Below, piece after piece: positions 5,939 through 6,518 of a DNA stretch of 6,518 bases. The notes under the pieces were generated by a model, which was not told the origin of the DNA, searched no databases, and saw only the letters and a list, made by a program, of their open reading frames with translations. Position numbers and translations under genes: made by a program. The stretch's first letter is position 1; each line of letters opens with the position of its first letter. Source of the stretch: AM-2324 sp042091035 (GTDB lineage Bacteria > Bacteroidota > Bacteroidia > Chitinophagales > Saprospiraceae); the NCBI GenBank assembly GCA_042091035.1, contig JBELIG010000186.1, positions 1-6,518 of the forward strand, written 5' to 3'.

Positions 5939-5973
5939 CATAATTCAATTTTTTAATTCAAAAATGAAGTATT

Positions 5974-6518
5974 ATGAGTTGGTCATTTAACAACCCTTTT
6001 CATCCAGTATACAGCCTTAGCCTAATAATGATTCTGCTTTGCCTAGCCATCTATGCAGGGAAGCTATATATTTCAAAAGCTCAAAAGAATAACCTAAGGA
6101 AAAACCTTCTAAGCTCAAGAACAAAAAATACGGGCTACAGCGTTTTGAAAAACAGGCAAAGACCTATGTTCTTTGCACTAATCTTATCGATACTATTCGC
6201 ATTTCTGAGCATGAACTGGACGATCCCTGTCAAAGAAAGTGTAGTTGAAATCATCGAAATATCAGATTCGGATATACTCACAATTAAAGAGGTGCCAAGG
6301 ACTTTAGAAAAGAAAAAAGAAATCCCTAAGCCAAAAACTATCATTCGATTTGAACCCATTAAAGGTGATCCTCCAAGCCCTGAACCAATCAAGCCAGACC
6401 AAGAGCCAGAGCCAGTATTTATCGGTAAAGCCACAGGAATAAAAAAGGCTCCCCAAACAGAGATTCAAAAACCACCCATTATCAAGCCAAAACGGGAAAA
6501 AGCAGAGAGGGTATTTAT
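5974..6518 (+). CDS. Second TonB-like protein, N-terminal part (runs off window)
   Basis: The frame is open from the ATG at 5974 to the right edge, giving 181 codons. The layout matches the upstream TonB-like protein: an uncharged N-terminus (MSWSFNNPFHPVYS), a membrane segment at about 13-30, a basic linker (31-64) and a second segment at about 65-80 ending in MNWT (FNWT in the neighbour). A VPRT motif (ETPRT in the neighbour) comes just before a proline-rich spacer. Unlike the neighbour, this spacer lacks long Pro runs and alternates Lys, Glu, Pro and Ile (EIPKPK, PPSPEPIKPD, KPPIIKPKRE). The C-terminal TonB domain would lie beyond the window, so the TonB call rests on topology and spacer. 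The two genes look like old tandem duplicates. An upstream terminator suggests separate transcription. Confidence 0.75.
   Translation, partial: MSWSFNNPFHPVYSLSLIMILLCLAIYAGKLYISKAQKNNLRKNLLSSRTKNTGYSVLKNRQRPMFFALILSILFAFLSMNWTIPVKESVVEIIEISDSDILTIKEVPRTLEKKKEIPKPKTIIRFEPIKGDPPSPEPIKPDQEPEPVFIGKATGIKKAPQTEIQKPPIIKPKREKAERVF

Larger units (their letters stand above)
5794..5973. other. Spacer before the second tonB-like gene, rich in dyads
   Basis: This 180-bp stretch has no credible gene and no clear TTTG/TAnnTTTG promoter, although the upstream terminator requires one if the next gene is expressed on its own. It contains four perfect dyads: GAACGTTC (5846-5853), ATACTAAA-N8-TTTAGTAT (5854-5877), TGGATATCCA (5903-5912) and TACATCA-N5-TGATGTA (5920-5938). 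An imperfect -7 candidate lies at TAGTATTTTG (5872-5881). Confidence 0.5.

Noticed and set aside
6135..6434. Minus-strand 99-codon frame at the right edge
   Set aside because: The plus-strand frame matches the upstream TonB-like protein in topology and motifs; the antisense frame has no features of its own.
1..6518. Mobile element, CRISPR array, toxin-antitoxin or phage-defence system
   Set aside because: There are no transposase or integrase motifs, terminal inverted repeats with target duplications, regular spaced repeats, or paired small toxin/antitoxin genes; all genes have housekeeping or envelope assignments.

Overview
This AT-rich window looks like chromosomal DNA from a member of the Bacteroidota. 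Several things point that way: a promoter of the TTTG-N19-TAnnTTTG class; signal-peptide and TonB proteins of the type seen in this phylum; a DUF3109 protein; and a gcvH / vanZ-like / tonB gene order that I recall from Flavobacteriia and relatives. The genes look like ordinary housekeeping and envelope genes. I found no insertion sequence, CRISPR array, rRNA or tRNA, and no defence system that I could support.

Left part (1-2034, minus strand). A PpiD/SurA-like membrane-anchored peptidyl-prolyl isomerase runs off the left edge. It has its own well-matched promoter and a long leader of about 115 nt that holds two hairpins. Upstream of it, on the same strand, is a cysteine-rich DUF3109 protein. 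A 149-bp divergent intergenic region then leads to the plus-strand genes.

Middle (2184-3999, plus strand). A small secreted protein of unknown function is followed 46 bp later by a complete citrate synthase of the eukaryotic/mitochondrial (type I) class. The unit ends in a strong intrinsic terminator. Citrate synthase feeds acetyl-CoA into the TCA cycle.

Right part (4083-5793, plus strand). gcvH (the lipoyl carrier of glycine cleavage), a VanZ-like membrane protein and a TonB-family energy transducer follow each other closely and end in a second strong terminator. A hairpin sits between gcvH and the vanZ-like gene and may set their relative expression.

Right edge (5794-6518). After a roughly 180-bp spacer unusually rich in short dyads, a second TonB-like gene begins and runs off the window. 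Both TonB-like proteins share an uncommon layout: a first membrane segment with an uncharged N-terminus, a basic cytoplasmic linker, a second membrane segment ending in Asn-Trp-Thr, then a proline-rich periplasmic spacer. They look like diverged tandem paralogues.

The most notable observations are the mitochondrial-type citrate synthase, the paired two-membrane-segment TonB proteins with differently charged spacers, the dyad cluster between them, and the structured ppiD leader. I did not find convincing evidence of a wholly new system.
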